A stretch of DNA of 35,363 nucleotides from Pelagibacteraceae bacterium AG-313-A04 (GCA_003284275.1 QBVU01000009.1:1-35363), one strand, 5' to 3'; numbered from the stretch's first letter, positions 15,195 to 24,594 are shown. The notes: a model not told the origin generated them from the letters alone. Program-made: numbers and translations.

Positions 15195-17762
15195 ATGAAT
15201 TTAGTAATTGTTGAAAGTCCAGCAAAAGCAAAAACAATAAATAAATATTTAGGTAAAGATTATTTAGTTTTAGCTAGTTACGGGCACATAAGAGACCTTC
15301 CTTCAAAAAATGGATCTGTTGATCCAGAAAATAAATTTCAAATGGAATGGGAAATAGATTCTTTTTCAAAAAAATATTTAAAAGAAATTACAAATGCTGC
15401 TGAAAACTCTGATAAAATTATCTTAGCCACCGACCCTGACCGTGAGGGTGAAGCTATCGCATGGCATGTTAAAGAAGTTTTAGATAAAAAAAAATTATTA
15501 AAAGACAAACATTTAGAGCGAGTTGTTTTTAACGAGATTACGAAGAAAGCAATTTTAGATGCTATTAAAAATCCAAGAGAAATTCATTTGCCTTTAGTTG
15601 AAGCTTATCTAGCTCGAAGAGCTTTGGACTATCTTGTAGGATTTAATATCTCGCCAATTCTTTGGACAAAATTACCTGGATCAAAATCAGCAGGAAGAGT
15701 GCAGTCCGTAGCCTTAAAGCTTATAACTGAAAGAGAAAAGGAAATAGAATTATTTAAGCCAGAAGAATACTGGACTCTTACATCAGACTTTACGAACAAA
15801 GATAACAAAAATATTTTTTCAAAATTAAGTTTATTCAATGGAGAAAAAATTGAAAAATTTTCTTTTAAAAATAAAGAGGAAATACAAAGAGTGGTCGATA
15901 TAATCAATAAAACAAAATTTAAAATTGCTGATGTGAATACAAAAGTATTTAGACGAAATCCCCTAGCGCCTTTTACAACATCAACTTTACAACAGACTGC
16001 TTCGGGACGATTTGGTTTTGGAGCTTCCAGAACAATGCAAATTGCACAACGACTTTATCAAGGTGTAGATATCGAGGGTGAAACAACTGGATTAATTACT
16101 TATATGAGAACTGATGGAACTAATATTTCAAAAGAAGCAATTAATGACTTTAGAAAATTCATTACTGACGATTATGGCGATAAATATTTACCAGTGGCAC
16201 CAAATAGTTATACGGGGAAAAAAGCAAAGAACGCTCAGGAAGCTCATGAAGCAATTAGACCGACTAATATAAGCAGGAAACCTTCTGATATTAAAAAATA
16301 TGTAAATGCAGATCAATTTAAACTTTATGAATTAATTTGGAGTAGAGCCTTATCATCTCAAATGACTCCAGCAGAATTTGATAGAAATACGATAATTATT
16401 TCTTCGAACGATAATAAAATTAATTTTAGAGCTAGTGGCTCTGTCGTAAAATTTGATGGGTTTCTTAAAGTTTATCAAGTTCAAGAAACTGACGAAGATG
16501 CAAAAAATATTTTACCTGAGGTCAAAGTCGGAGAGGAAATTAGTATACTTAAGCTTAATGATGAACAACACTTCACAGATCCACCACCACGATACTCTGA
16601 GGCTAGTTTAGTGAAAAAGATGGAGGAATTAGGCATAGGGAGACCCTCTACTTATGCTAGCATTATCTCAGTATTATCAACGAGAAATTATGTCGAATTA
16701 ATTAATAAAAGGTTTAATCCGACTGATAGAGGTAAGCTAATTTCAGCTTTTTTAGAAAAATTGTTTTCTAAATACGTTGATTATAATTTCACTGCAGACC
16801 TGGAAAATCAGTTAGATGAAATTACTAGTGGTAAAATTGAATGGGTTCAAGTTTTAGAAAATTTCTGGAAAGACTTTTATGAAAATGTTGGAAAAGTTAA
16901 AGAAAAGAGAACTAGAGAAGTATTAGACCTATTAAATGAAAGTTTAGGTGCTTTAATTTTTGAAAGAGATAATAAAGACGCTATAGATCGAAAATGTAAG
17001 TTATGTTCTAATGGAGAGCTTAGTCTTAAAAATAGTTTTAGAGGTGGAGCTTTTATAGGTTGTTCAAATTATCCGGATTGTAAATTCACTAGACCTTTAT
17101 CTAAAGCTAAAGCTGCAGCTCAATATAACTTGGCGGAGCCTAAATTACTGGGTCAAAACGAAAAAGGTAAAGATATATACTTAAAGAATGGTAGATTTGG
17201 GCCCTACTTGCAATATGAAAAAGAAAAAGAAGAATTAGAAGTAAAAAAGAAAAAAGGTAGAAAGAAAAAAAATGAAAATGAACATCTCAAAAATGTTTCA
17301 ATTCCAAAAGGTATAGATGTTGATAGTGTTGATTTAGATAAAGCAAAATATTTATGCTCTCTTCCTAAAGTTTTAGGACAACATCCTGAAAACGGACAAG
17401 ATATAACTTTAAATTCTGGAAGATTTGGTCCGTATTTAAAATGTGAAAGCAAATCTGCAAGATTAGAAAATGTTGAAGATCTTTTTTCTATAGGAATTAA
17501 TCGAGCAATTACTTTAATTGCTGAAGCTAAACCAGGAAGAATTTCTTCTTCACTTATTAAAGATCTTGGAGAGCACCCTGATGATAAAAAACCAGTTAGA
17601 ATTATGAAAGGTCAATATGGACCTTATATTAAGTATAAATCTCTAAATGCAACTATTCCTGAAGAAAAAGATCCAAATGAACTTACTATGGAAGAAGCAC
17701 TTATATTAATTGAAAAAAGAAAAGAATACGATAGAAGTAAAAAAAAAGGTAAAAGGAAATGA
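15195..17762 (+). CDS. topA: TopA, DNA topoisomerase I
   Basis: A type IA topoisomerase that relaxes negative supercoils. The TOPRIM domain begins at once with NLVIVESPAKAKTINKYLG and has the acidic DPDREGEAIAWH. The catalytic tyrosine is in LITYMRTDGTNIS. One four-cysteine zinc motif (CKLCSNGEL to YPDC) follows the core, then three short C-terminal repeats recognisable as GRFGPYLQYE, GRFGPYLKCE and GQYGPYIKY, plus a lysine-rich tail. The ATG at 15195 puts the TOPRIM strand at residue 2 as in relatives; a TTG 12 codons upstream coincides with a -35-like TTGACA. The stop overlaps the next gene by ATGA. Confidence 0.96.
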   Translation: MNLVIVESPAKAKTINKYLGKDYLVLASYGHIRDLPSKNGSVDPENKFQMEWEIDSFSKKYLKEITNAAENSDKIILATDPDREGEAIAWHVKEVLDKKKLLKDKHLERVVFNEITKKAILDAIKNPREIHLPLVEAYLARRALDYLVGFNISPILWTKLPGSKSAGRVQSVALKLITEREKEIELFKPEEYWTLTSDFTNKDNKNIFSKLSLFNGEKIEKFSFKNKEEIQRVVDIINKTKFKIADVNTKVFRRNPLAPFTTSTLQQTASGRFGFGASRTMQIAQRLYQGVDIEGETTGLITYMRTDGTNISKEAINDFRKFITDDYGDKYLPVAPNSYTGKKAKNAQEAHEAIRPTNISRKPSDIKKYVNADQFKLYELIWSRALSSQMTPAEFDRNTIIISSNDNKINFRASGSVVKFDGFLKVYQVQETDEDAKNILPEVKVGEEISILKLNDEQHFTDPPPRYSEASLVKKMEELGIGRPSTYASIISVLSTRNYVELINKRFNPTDRGKLISAFLEKLFSKYVDYNFTADLENQLDEITSGKIEWVQVLENFWKDFYENVGKVKEKRTREVLDLLNESLGALIFERDNKDAIDRKCKLCSNGELSLKNSFRGGAFIGCSNYPDCKFTRPLSKAKAAAQYNLAEPKLLGQNEKGKDIYLKNGRFGPYLQYEKEKEELEVKKKKGRKKKNENEHLKNVSIPKGIDVDSVDLDKAKYLCSLPKVLGQHPENGQDITLNSGRFGPYLKCESKSARLENVEDLFSIGINRAITLIAEAKPGRISSSLIKDLGEHPDDKKPVRIMKGQYGPYIKYKSLNATIPEEKDPNELTMEEALILIEKRKEYDRSKKKGKRK

Positions 17763-18223
17763 GCTTAATCGAAAAAAAAATAAAAAGTTTAAATATAAAA
17801 TTACCTGAACCAAAAGCACCAGTAGGAGCTTATGTTGCTACTAAAATTGTTGGAAAACTATTATATATATCTGGTCAAATATCTATTGATGAAAATACAA
17901 AACTTATAACAGGAAAGATTGGAAAAGATTTAGATTTAGAGAAAGGTTACAAAGCTGCCGAAAGATGTGGTTTAAGTATTATCGCACATGTTAAAAATGC
18001 TTGTGGGGGAGATTTGGATAAAGTTAAATCTTGTGTGAAATTAACAGGTTATGTCAATTCGACAGATGATTTCAAAGATCAGCCAAAAATTATAAACGGC
18101 GCTTCAGATATTATAGCTAAAATTTTTGATAAAAGAGGTGAACACACGCGCGCTGCAGTAAGTGTGAATAGTTTACCTTTAGGAGTTGCTGTAGAAGTTG
18201 ATGCAATCTTTGAACTTAATTAG
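17759..18223 (+). CDS. RidA/YjgF-family protein
   Basis: A 154-residue member of the YjgF/YER057c/UK114 family, of the longer subgroup rather than canonical RidA (about 128 residues). Canonical RidA hydrolyses reactive 2-aminoacrylate and other enamines/imines. Visible features are LPEPKAPVGAYV, LLYISGQIS, and the C-terminal EHTRAAVSVNSLPLGVAVEVDAIFE, whose arginine corresponds to the substrate-carboxylate-binding residue. Its ATG overlaps the topA stop (ATGA), so it is translated from the topA message. The 3' end overlaps the convergent ugd by 8 bases. The exact substrate of this subgroup is unknown. Confidence 0.88.
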   Translation: MSLIEKKIKSLNIKLPEPKAPVGAYVATKIVGKLLYISGQISIDENTKLITGKIGKDLDLEKGYKAAERCGLSIIAHVKNACGGDLDKVKSCVKLTGYVNSTDDFKDQPKIINGASDIIAKIFDKRGEHTRAAVSVNSLPLGVAVEVDAIFELN

Positions 18224-19520
18224 TGATAGGTCTACCAACAGAATAGTATTTGATTTTATTTTTTTTCATTTCTTCGGCAGAATAAAGATTTCTTAAATCG
18301 TAAACTTTAAATTTATTATTTTTTATAATCTTTTTGAAATCTATTGATTTAAATTCATCCCATTCAGTGAGTAGAACTACCAAATCTGCACCATTACAAT
18401 TAGATTTTATATTGTTTCTGTAATCACAGTTTTTGATTTTTTTAAACTCATTTTTTTCTCCAGATGGGTCATAATATCTAACTTTAGCACCTTTTTTGCA
18501 TAGATATGGTATCATTTTAAGGCTGGTAGAATCCCTCATATCGTCAGTGTTTGGTTTAAATGTTACGCCTAAGAAAGAAATTTTTTTATTTCTTATATTT
18601 GAACCTAAAATTTTATGAATTCTTTGAGTAAGTAAACTCACTCTTTCTTGATTAGATTTAATTACTGATTTAACAACTGATAAATTTATTTTATATTTCT
18701 CTGCAGCTGATACAAGACCTTTGGTGTCCTTTGGAAAACATGATCCCCCATAAGCTGGGCCAGCACGTAAAAACCTACCACCTATTCTACTGTCAGAACC
18801 CATGCCTAATGAAATATCCTCTATATTTACACCAGACTTTTCGCATAAGTTAGCAAGTTCATTAATAAAAGTAATTTTTGTTGCAAGAAAAGCATTTGAT
18901 GCATACTTTATTAATTCGGCTCCCCTTCTTGAAGTAGTGAAAAATTTTGATCCCTTATTTGTTAATGGTGCATAAAGTTTTCTCATAATATTGAAGGTTT
19001 TTTTTTCGTTAGATCCTATTACAATTCTATCGGGATATCTAAAATCGCGTATCGCTTCACCCTCTCGCAAGAATTCAGGATTAGAGATTACTGTAAAAAG
19101 TTTTTTCTTTTTTTTTAAAATTTTTTCAATCTCATCGCCTGTTCCTACTGGCACAGTCGACTTAGTTATAATAATCTTTTTTCTTTTTGAATATTTTAAA
19201 ATTTCTTTTGTACATTTATAAACGAAAGATAAATCAACTTGAATTGACCCTTTTCTTGTAGGCGTCCCTACACATATAAAAATAATATCTGATGTGCTAA
19301 CAGCTTTATTGATATCTGTTGTAAATGAGAGACGTTTAGCTACAAAATTTTTTTTAATTAATTCGTCTAATCCTGGTTCATAGATTGGGGATATTCCAGA
19401 ATTAAGTTTATCTATTTTATTTTTATCTTTATCAACACAAACTACTTGGTTTCCTATATCAGCAAAGCAGACCCCACTAACTAATCCAACATAACCAGTT
19501 CCTATCATGCATAGTTTCAT
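18216..19520 (-). CDS. ugd: UDP-glucose 6-dehydrogenase
   Basis: Oxidises UDP-glucose to UDP-glucuronate with two NAD+, feeding surface polysaccharide or glycolipid synthesis. The 434-residue protein has the N-terminal NAD motif MIGTGYVGLVSGVCFADIG, then SPIYEPGLDELI and STVPVGTGDE. The active-site loop GPAYGGSCFPKDTKGL holds the catalytic cysteine at about residue 260. The C-terminal domain begins FLGVTFKPNTDDMRDS. It starts immediately after the galU stop, and GalU makes its substrate, so the pair is a clear two-gene operon. It overlaps the convergent RidA-family gene by 8 bases. Confidence 0.96.
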   Translation of the reverse strand: MKLCMIGTGYVGLVSGVCFADIGNQVVCVDKDKNKIDKLNSGISPIYEPGLDELIKKNFVAKRLSFTTDINKAVSTSDIIFICVGTPTRKGSIQVDLSFVYKCTKEILKYSKRKKIIITKSTVPVGTGDEIEKILKKKKKLFTVISNPEFLREGEAIRDFRYPDRIVIGSNEKKTFNIMRKLYAPLTNKGSKFFTTSRRGAELIKYASNAFLATKITFINELANLCEKSGVNIEDISLGMGSDSRIGGRFLRAGPAYGGSCFPKDTKGLVSAAEKYKINLSVVKSVIKSNQERVSLLTQRIHKILGSNIRNKKISFLGVTFKPNTDDMRDSTSLKMIPYLCKKGAKVRYYDPSGEKNEFKKIKNCDYRNNIKSNCNGADLVVLLTEWDEFKSIDFKKIIKNNKFKVYDLRNLYSAEEMKKNKIKYYSVGRPITN

Positions 19521-20336
19521 TTATTTTCCTTTAGATATTTGAATTCCTGAATTAATATATCCACTTAAGGTTCCGCAATCTAAATATTTACCTCTAAAAA
19601 TATTTCCATAAAATTTATTTTCTTTTTTAATTAAACCTCTAATTGCGTCAGTAATATGTATCTCTCCACCTTGACCGGGTTTTAATTTTTTAATTTCACT
19701 GAATATTTTTATAGGCAATATATATCTACCAATAATTGCAAAATTTGATGGCGCTTTTTTAATACTAGGTTTTTCTACAACATCTTTAATTTGAAAGTAT
19801 CTTTTTTTTTTATTTTTGACTGATAAAATTCCCCATCTTGATACTGATTTTCTTTCTACTCTCTTTGTTGCGATTATAGATCCATTAGTCTTTTTATGTA
19901 ATCTTATCATTTCTTTAGAACAATTATTTTTTATTATTAAGTCATCAGGCAAAAGCATTAAAAAGTATTTGTTTTTTATATATTTTTGGCATCTTAAAAC
20001 TGCATCGCCTGTTCCTTTAGGTTTATTTTGATAAACAAATTTTATCATTTTTTGATATTTTTTTATTTTTTTGTACTCTTCATGTAATCTTTTATCTTTC
20101 TTTTTTTTTAATATTTTTTTATAGAAATTATCGTTAAAAAAATATTTTTTAATCGATATTTTATTTTTTGAAATTATAAATATAAATTCATTAACACCTG
20201 CATCAATACACTCATCTAATATATATTGTAAATTTGGTTTGCCATTGATGGGCATTAATTCTTTTGGCATCACACTTGTCAAAGGAAGCATTCTAGTCCC
20301 TAATCCTGCTAATGGAATAATGGCTTGTTTTATCAT
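19521..20336 (-). CDS. galU: GalU, UTP-glucose-1-phosphate uridylyltransferase
   Basis: Forms UDP-glucose from UTP and glucose-1-phosphate. The nucleotide-binding start AIIPLAGLGTRMLPLTSVMPKE is intact, followed by NGKPNLQYILDECIDAGV, PKGTGDAVL, the acidic LLPDD, the VEKPSIKKAPSN segment and the C-terminal GKYLDCGT. At 271 residues it is a little shorter than many bacterial GalU proteins (about 290). The central section is very rich in lysine and isoleucine, reflecting AT-rich codons. It is the first gene of the galU-ugd operon. Only 38 bases separate it from the divergent panC. Confidence 0.95.
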   Translation of the reverse strand: MIKQAIIPLAGLGTRMLPLTSVMPKELMPINGKPNLQYILDECIDAGVNEFIFIISKNKISIKKYFFNDNFYKKILKKKKDKRLHEEYKKIKKYQKMIKFVYQNKPKGTGDAVLRCQKYIKNKYFLMLLPDDLIIKNNCSKEMIRLHKKTNGSIIATKRVERKSVSRWGILSVKNKKKRYFQIKDVVEKPSIKKAPSNFAIIGRYILPIKIFSEIKKLKPGQGGEIHITDAIRGLIKKENKFYGNIFRGKYLDCGTLSGYINSGIQISKGK

Positions 20337-20374
20337 ATGATTCTTATAATAGTTATTATCATTGCTTTATAGAA
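20337..20374. promoter_or_regulatory. galU/panC divergent promoter gap
   Basis: These 38 bases must serve both divergent genes. A perfect TATAAT (20345-20350) on the plus strand is 24 bases upstream of the panC ATG and is a reasonable -10, but no good -35 stands at the right distance. TATTAT-like sequence on the minus strand could serve galU. The two promoters would overlap and partly lie in coding sequence. Confidence 0.35.
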
Positions 20375-21190
20375 ATGAAAATATTTAAAGACAAACATTC
20401 TCTTCGGAAAGAGATTTTAAAAACAAAAGGTATATCATTTATACCTACAATGGGTGGATTACATAAAGGTCATATTTCATTGATAAAAAAATCTAAAAAG
20501 TTTAAGTTTAAAACTTTAGTCTCCATTTTTGTAAATCCTAAACAATTTAATAAAAGAAGCGATTTTAGGTCTTATCCAAGAAACACAAAAATAGACATAA
20601 AAAAATTAAAAAAATTGAAAATTAATTACTTATATATTCCAACTTTTAAAGACATATACGGATTTAAACCTAAGAAGAAAGTTTTCTTAGATAAATTTTC
20701 AAAAAAATTATGTGGTAAATTTAGAAAAGGTCATTTTGAAGGTGTTTTAAATGTAGTAAATAGGTTTATAGAAATAATAAAACCTAAGTATATTTTTTTA
20801 GGTAAAAAAGATTATCAACAATTGTATTTGATAAAAAAACATATTGAAAAAAGAAAGATTAAATCTAAAATAATTGAATGCAAAACCATTAGAGAAAATA
20901 ATGGTATAGCTTGTTCCTCAAGAAATTCAAATCTTGACAAAAATCAGAAGAAGATCGCATCTAATATTTTTTATTATTTAAGCGACCTAAAGAAAAAAAT
21001 GAAAAAAAAATATATTTTATTTAATATAAATAAAATTAAAAAAGACTTAGTTAATTTAGGTGCAAGTAAAATAGACTATTTAGAAAATTATAATGTTGAT
21101 AGTTTTAAAAAAATCAAAAAACCAAATTCAAAATTCAATTTATTTTTTGCGTACCATATTAAAAACACAAGATTAATTGATAATATCTAG
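20375..21190 (+). CDS. panC: PanC, pantothenate synthetase
   Basis: Joins pantoate and beta-alanine with ATP to make pantothenate (vitamin B5). The 271-residue protein shows the start FIPTMGGLHKGHISLI with the nucleotidyltransferase HxGH signature, then VVNRFIEIIKPKYIFLGKKDYQQL, and the KTIRENNGIACSSRNSNL block near the KMSKS-like loop. Composition is extremely lysine-rich. No panB, panD or panE is nearby, so the gene stands alone here. Its TAG stop shares the palindrome CTAG with the stop of the convergent mgtE. The family is clear; whether the whole pathway is present cannot be told from this window. Confidence 0.94.
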   Translation: MKIFKDKHSLRKEILKTKGISFIPTMGGLHKGHISLIKKSKKFKFKTLVSIFVNPKQFNKRSDFRSYPRNTKIDIKKLKKLKINYLYIPTFKDIYGFKPKKKVFLDKFSKKLCGKFRKGHFEGVLNVVNRFIEIIKPKYIFLGKKDYQQLYLIKKHIEKRKIKSKIIECKTIRENNGIACSSRNSNLDKNQKKIASNIFYYLSDLKKKMKKKYILFNINKIKKDLVNLGASKIDYLENYNVDSFKKIKKPNSKFNLFFAYHIKNTRLIDNI

Positions 21191-22566
21191 TTTAAAAAAT
21201 AAAATGATCCCAAGCCTAGGAAAGAAAGAAATCCAATGACGTCTGTAATAGTTGTTACAAAAACACTTGAGGCTAAAGCAGGATCGATATTTAATTTTTT
21301 TAAAGAAACTGGAACCAGTATCCCAAATAAACCTGCAACAATCATGTTTAAGATCATTGAAACACCAATCAATAGTGAAAGATTTAACTCTTTAAACCAT
21401 AACTGAACTATTATTGCAGTTATTATTGCGAAAATTATACCGTTTAAAATACCTATTAAAAATTCTTTACCAACAACTCTATTGAAATTACTTTTTGATA
21501 ATTCTTTAGTAGCTATTGCTCGAATAGTAACAGCTAAAGTTTGCATCCCAGCATTTCCTCCCATAGAAGCAACTATTGGCATGAGAAAAGCTAATGCTAC
21601 CATTTGTTCGATTGAGGCTCCAAAAAAACTTATTACCCAAGTGGCTAGCAAAGCTGTTAATAAATTTAATAATAACCAATTAAATCTTCTTTTTGTTTTT
21701 AGCATAACGCTATCAGTAATTTCTTCATCACCAACCCCTGCTAACCTTAAAGCATCTTCTTCTGCTTCCTCTTGAACGACAGTTACGACATCATCGGCTG
21801 TGATCATGCCAACTAATTTGTTTTCTTTATTAACAACTCCTGCAGATACCAGGTTATAATTTTCAAAAGTAAGACCAACTTCTTCTTTGTCCATATTAAC
21901 TGAAATTAAGACTGGCATTTCTCTCATTATTGAGTTCATTTTTAAATCTCTAGATGTTCTAAGCACTCTTGATGAAGGAACAGTTCCGATTGGTTTAAAG
22001 TCATCATCCACGATAAATATTTCTAGAAATTCCTCGGGCAAATCTTTGTCCTCTCTTAAATAATCTATTGTTTGTCCAACTGTCCAATTACTTGGCACTG
22101 CTGTAAATTCTCTTTGCATTATTCTAGCCGCAGAATCTTCGGGATAACTTAAACCCTCTTGTAGTAAAAATTTGTCTTTTGGAGGTAGTTTTTCTAAAAC
22201 TTTTTCTTTTACCTCTTTTGATAAGTTTTCAAGAATTTTAATAGCATTATCAGACTCTAATCGTTTAATTATTTTTATAAGAGACTCTATAGAAAGTAAT
22301 TGTAAAACTTCACTTTGAATTGACTCATTTAACTCAATAAAAATTTCTGGATCTATGTTGAAGGACTCAATTTCAATTAATTTATTCCTTGTCTCAGGAT
22401 TTAAATTTTCAATTAAATTGGCAACATCTGCTTCGTGTAAATCTTTTAATTTTTGATTGATAAATTCAACATTTCCACTCTCAATATTTTGAGTGAAAGT
22501 GTTGATAAATTCTTTATTAAAATCTAAATTGACTTTTTTTGCTTCTCTTGATTTTGGTAAAGCCAT
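21187..22566 (-). CDS. mgtE: MgtE magnesium transporter/channel
   Basis: A dimeric Mg2+ channel of 459 residues. In order: a soluble N-domain (about residues 20-150, LHEADVANLIENLN, KFLLQEGLSYPEDSAARIM), a CBS pair (about 150-275, ending LVGMITADDVVTVVQEEAEED), the plug-helix region, and a C-terminal membrane domain with five helices. The pore motif appears as PIVASMGGNAGMQTLAV, and the last helices carry TTITDVIGFLSFLGLG with the conserved Mg-site aspartate. No Mg2+ riboswitch is visible in the 60 bases upstream. The stop codon shares CTAG with panC. Confidence 0.95.
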   Translation of the reverse strand: MALPKSREAKKVNLDFNKEFINTFTQNIESGNVEFINQKLKDLHEADVANLIENLNPETRNKLIEIESFNIDPEIFIELNESIQSEVLQLLSIESLIKIIKRLESDNAIKILENLSKEVKEKVLEKLPPKDKFLLQEGLSYPEDSAARIMQREFTAVPSNWTVGQTIDYLREDKDLPEEFLEIFIVDDDFKPIGTVPSSRVLRTSRDLKMNSIMREMPVLISVNMDKEEVGLTFENYNLVSAGVVNKENKLVGMITADDVVTVVQEEAEEDALRLAGVGDEEITDSVMLKTKRRFNWLLLNLLTALLATWVISFFGASIEQMVALAFLMPIVASMGGNAGMQTLAVTIRAIATKELSKSNFNRVVGKEFLIGILNGIIFAIITAIIVQLWFKELNLSLLIGVSMILNMIVAGLFGILVPVSLKKLNIDPALASSVFVTTITDVIGFLSFLGLGSFYFLN

Positions 22567-22586
22567 AAATGCCTCTATAAGTTTTT

Positions 22587-22615
22587 TTGAGACTATTAGT
22601 CTATATAGTGATAAA
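22587..22615 (+). promoter_or_regulatory. Possible lipB promoter in the mgtE/lipB divergent gap
   Basis: TTGAGA (22587-22592) is followed after 17 bases by GATAAA (22610-22615). The predicted start is only about five bases before the lipB ATG. A small near-palindrome AGACT-ATT-AGTCT lies between the two hexamers. On the opposite strand TTGAAT with an AT-rich -10 could serve mgtE. The evidence is hexamer matches only. Confidence 0.35.
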
Positions 22616-22626
22616 ATTCAAACTAA

Positions 22627-23238
22627 ATGAGTATAGAAATTAAAATTAGCAAAAAACGTATTCCTTATAAAATGGCAATGCTTGTTCTTAATAAAAGAGT
22701 TGAAGAAGTTAAAAATGGTGAAAATAGAGAATTATTGTGGATACTAGAGCATCCCACTACTTATACTGCTGGAATCAGTTTCAATAAAAAAGAAATAATA
22801 GACAAAAAAATAAAAATAATTAAATCTAATAGAGGAGGTAAAATCACACTGCATAACCCCGGGCAAAAAATTATTTATTTTGTAATCGATTTGAATAAAA
22901 GAAAAAAAGATATTAGAAGATTAATAAATTCAATAGAAAAAAGCATTATACAATTTTTACATAATTATAAAATTAAAGCTAAAAATGATAAAAAAAATAT
23001 TGGCATTTGGGTTAAAAATAAAAAAATTGCAGCAATAGGTATTAGAGTGTCTAGATGGGTGGCCTATCATGGTTGCTCAATAAATATTTCAAATAATTTA
23101 AAACAGTATTTAAAGATTATTCCATGTGGTTTAGATAATAAAAAAGTGACCTCAGTATCAAAATTAACTTCAGCTAAACCAAAGAACTTTGAGAATAATT
23201 TAGCAAATATTTTTATTAAAAATATTAATAATATTTAG
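22627..23238 (+). CDS. lipB: LipB, octanoyl-ACP:protein octanoyltransferase
   Basis: Moves an octanoyl group from acyl carrier protein to lipoyl domains, the first step of de novo lipoate attachment. The 203-residue protein has ELLWILEHPTTYTAGI, the RGGKITLHNPGQKIIYF block, and the active-site strand KIAAIGIRVSRWVAYHGCSIN with its lysine. The catalytic cysteine is in IIPCGLDNKKVTS. Each motif matches the family with substitutions toward Lys/Ile/Asn. It stands alone between mgtE (divergent) and rluC (convergent, 4-base stop overlap); lipA is not in the window. Confidence 0.94.
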   Translation: MSIEIKISKKRIPYKMAMLVLNKRVEEVKNGENRELLWILEHPTTYTAGISFNKKEIIDKKIKIIKSNRGGKITLHNPGQKIIYFVIDLNKRKKDIRRLINSIEKSIIQFLHNYKIKAKNDKKNIGIWVKNKKIAAIGIRVSRWVAYHGCSINISNNLKQYLKIIPCGLDNKKVTSVSKLTSAKPKNFENNLANIFIKNINNI

Positions 23239-24134
23239 ATATTTTTTTTAAGAAAATCTTCAAATAGGTTGTTATATTTTGCTTTAAAATTATATTGAAT
23301 ATTGTTAATCATGAATTTTATTTTATACGCATGTAACATGAGGTTTTTAATTTTTACTCTTTTCATATCATTTAAAAAATATTTATCATCTCCAATTATT
23401 GGAAATCCGATTTTAAGTAATTGTTTTCTTAATTGATGCTTTCTTCCGGTAATTGGGTTCAATTCTAAGTATGAATACCCTTCGTTCGACTTAATAATTC
23501 TAAGATTAGTTATGGCTTTTTGAAGAATTTTTTTATTATTTTCATAATAAATTAAATCGTCTTTCATGACCTTTATGGATTTGTTTACTTTTCCATAAAC
23601 TATCGCTACATAAGTTTTATGAATTTTCCTTATTCTAAAAAGTGAGGTAAATAATTGAGCATATTTTCTATTTTTTGCAATTATTAAAACTCCTGATGTA
23701 TCTTTATCTAGTCTATGAACAATATAAGGTTTGGAATTTTCAAAATATTTTGTATTCTTTAAAATATCTATCATATTTTTAAAAGATTTTGTGCCTGATT
23801 GTACTGGAATACCTGTCGGTTTATTTATGACTATAAAATTTTCATTATCTTCTATTATATAGTTATCATAAGTGCCGATTTCTTTATTTTTTGGTAAATA
23901 TTTAATTTTTTCTTTTTTATTTACTGGTTTAAATTTAGAGATATTATAAATCTCAATCAAATCACCAGTTTTTAGTCTATAAGATGATTTAGTTTTTTTT
24001 TTATTAACTTTAATTTTATTTTGTCTTAGTATTTTTTCTAATAACGAGTGCGGTAAGTTAATTACTTTATTTTTGAACCATTTATCTAGACGTGAGTTAT
24101 TGTAATCATCGTCTACAATATATGATTCAGGCAT
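23235..24134 (-). CDS. rluC: RluA-family 23S rRNA pseudouridine synthase, probably RluC
   Basis: Converts specific uridines of 23S rRNA to pseudouridine. The 299-residue protein has an N-terminal S4 RNA-binding domain (about residues 10-70, LDKWFKNKVINLPHSLLEKIL) and the catalytic motif HRLDKDTSGVLIIAKN with the essential aspartate. GRKHQLRKQLLKIGFPIIGDDKY is the RluA-family C-terminal motif. RluC versus RluD cannot be settled without alignment; the S4 domain and length fit RluC. It starts 10 bases after rplQ on the same strand, so it is probably the last gene of the ribosomal protein transcript. Confidence 0.88.
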   Translation of the reverse strand: MPESYIVDDDYNNSRLDKWFKNKVINLPHSLLEKILRQNKIKVNKKKTKSSYRLKTGDLIEIYNISKFKPVNKKEKIKYLPKNKEIGTYDNYIIEDNENFIVINKPTGIPVQSGTKSFKNMIDILKNTKYFENSKPYIVHRLDKDTSGVLIIAKNRKYAQLFTSLFRIRKIHKTYVAIVYGKVNKSIKVMKDDLIYYENNKKILQKAITNLRIIKSNEGYSYLELNPITGRKHQLRKQLLKIGFPIIGDDKYFLNDMKRVKIKNLMLHAYKIKFMINNIQYNFKAKYNNLFEDFLKKNI

Positions 24135-24144
24135 GAACTCTTGC

Positions 24145-24594
24145 TTATTTGCTTACTTTTTTAGGCTCCGGCTGAGCGTCCTTTTTCGTGTCTTTTGTTG
24201 CTGTTTTTTTGGGTTTGTCTATTTTTTTTGCCGCTGGATTTCTATCAACTAATTCGATGACAGCCATTGGAGCATCATCTCCAGTTCTAAAACCTGCTTT
24301 TAAAACTCTAGAGTAACCACCTTTTCTAGCGCTATATCTTTTAGACAACTCACCAAAAACTTTAGTTACTGATTTTTTATCCTGTAATTTTGAAAATAGT
24401 CTTTTTTTATTACTTAAAATATTATTTTTTCCAATAGTAATAACTTTGTCAATTTGCGGCTTTAGCTCTTTAGCTTTTGGCAATGTAGTAGTTATCTGTT
24501 CATACTTAATTAAAGAATTTAGCATGTTTTTAAACAAAGCTTTTCGGTGTTCACCAGTTTTATTTAGTTTTCTGTATCCTAAACCATGTCTCAT
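24145..24594 (-). CDS. rplQ: Ribosomal protein L17
   Basis: A 50S protein near the polypeptide exit. The conserved core starts [24 protein letters not shown] and includes [18 protein letters not shown] and [29 protein letters not shown] lysine- and proline-rich tail of about 30 residues follows, giving 149 residues against 127 in E. coli; such tails are common in alphaproteobacterial L17. The ATG overlaps the rpoA stop by one base. It closes the alpha-operon segment, with rluC directly behind. Confidence 0.97.
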   Translation of the reverse strand: MRHGLGYRKLNKTGEHRKALFKNMLNSLIKYEQITTTLPKAKELKPQIDKVITIGKNNILSNKKRLFSKLQDKKSVTKVFGELSKRYSARKGGYSRVLKAGFRTGDDAPMAVIELVDRNPAAKKIDKPKKTATKDTKKDAQPEPKKVSK

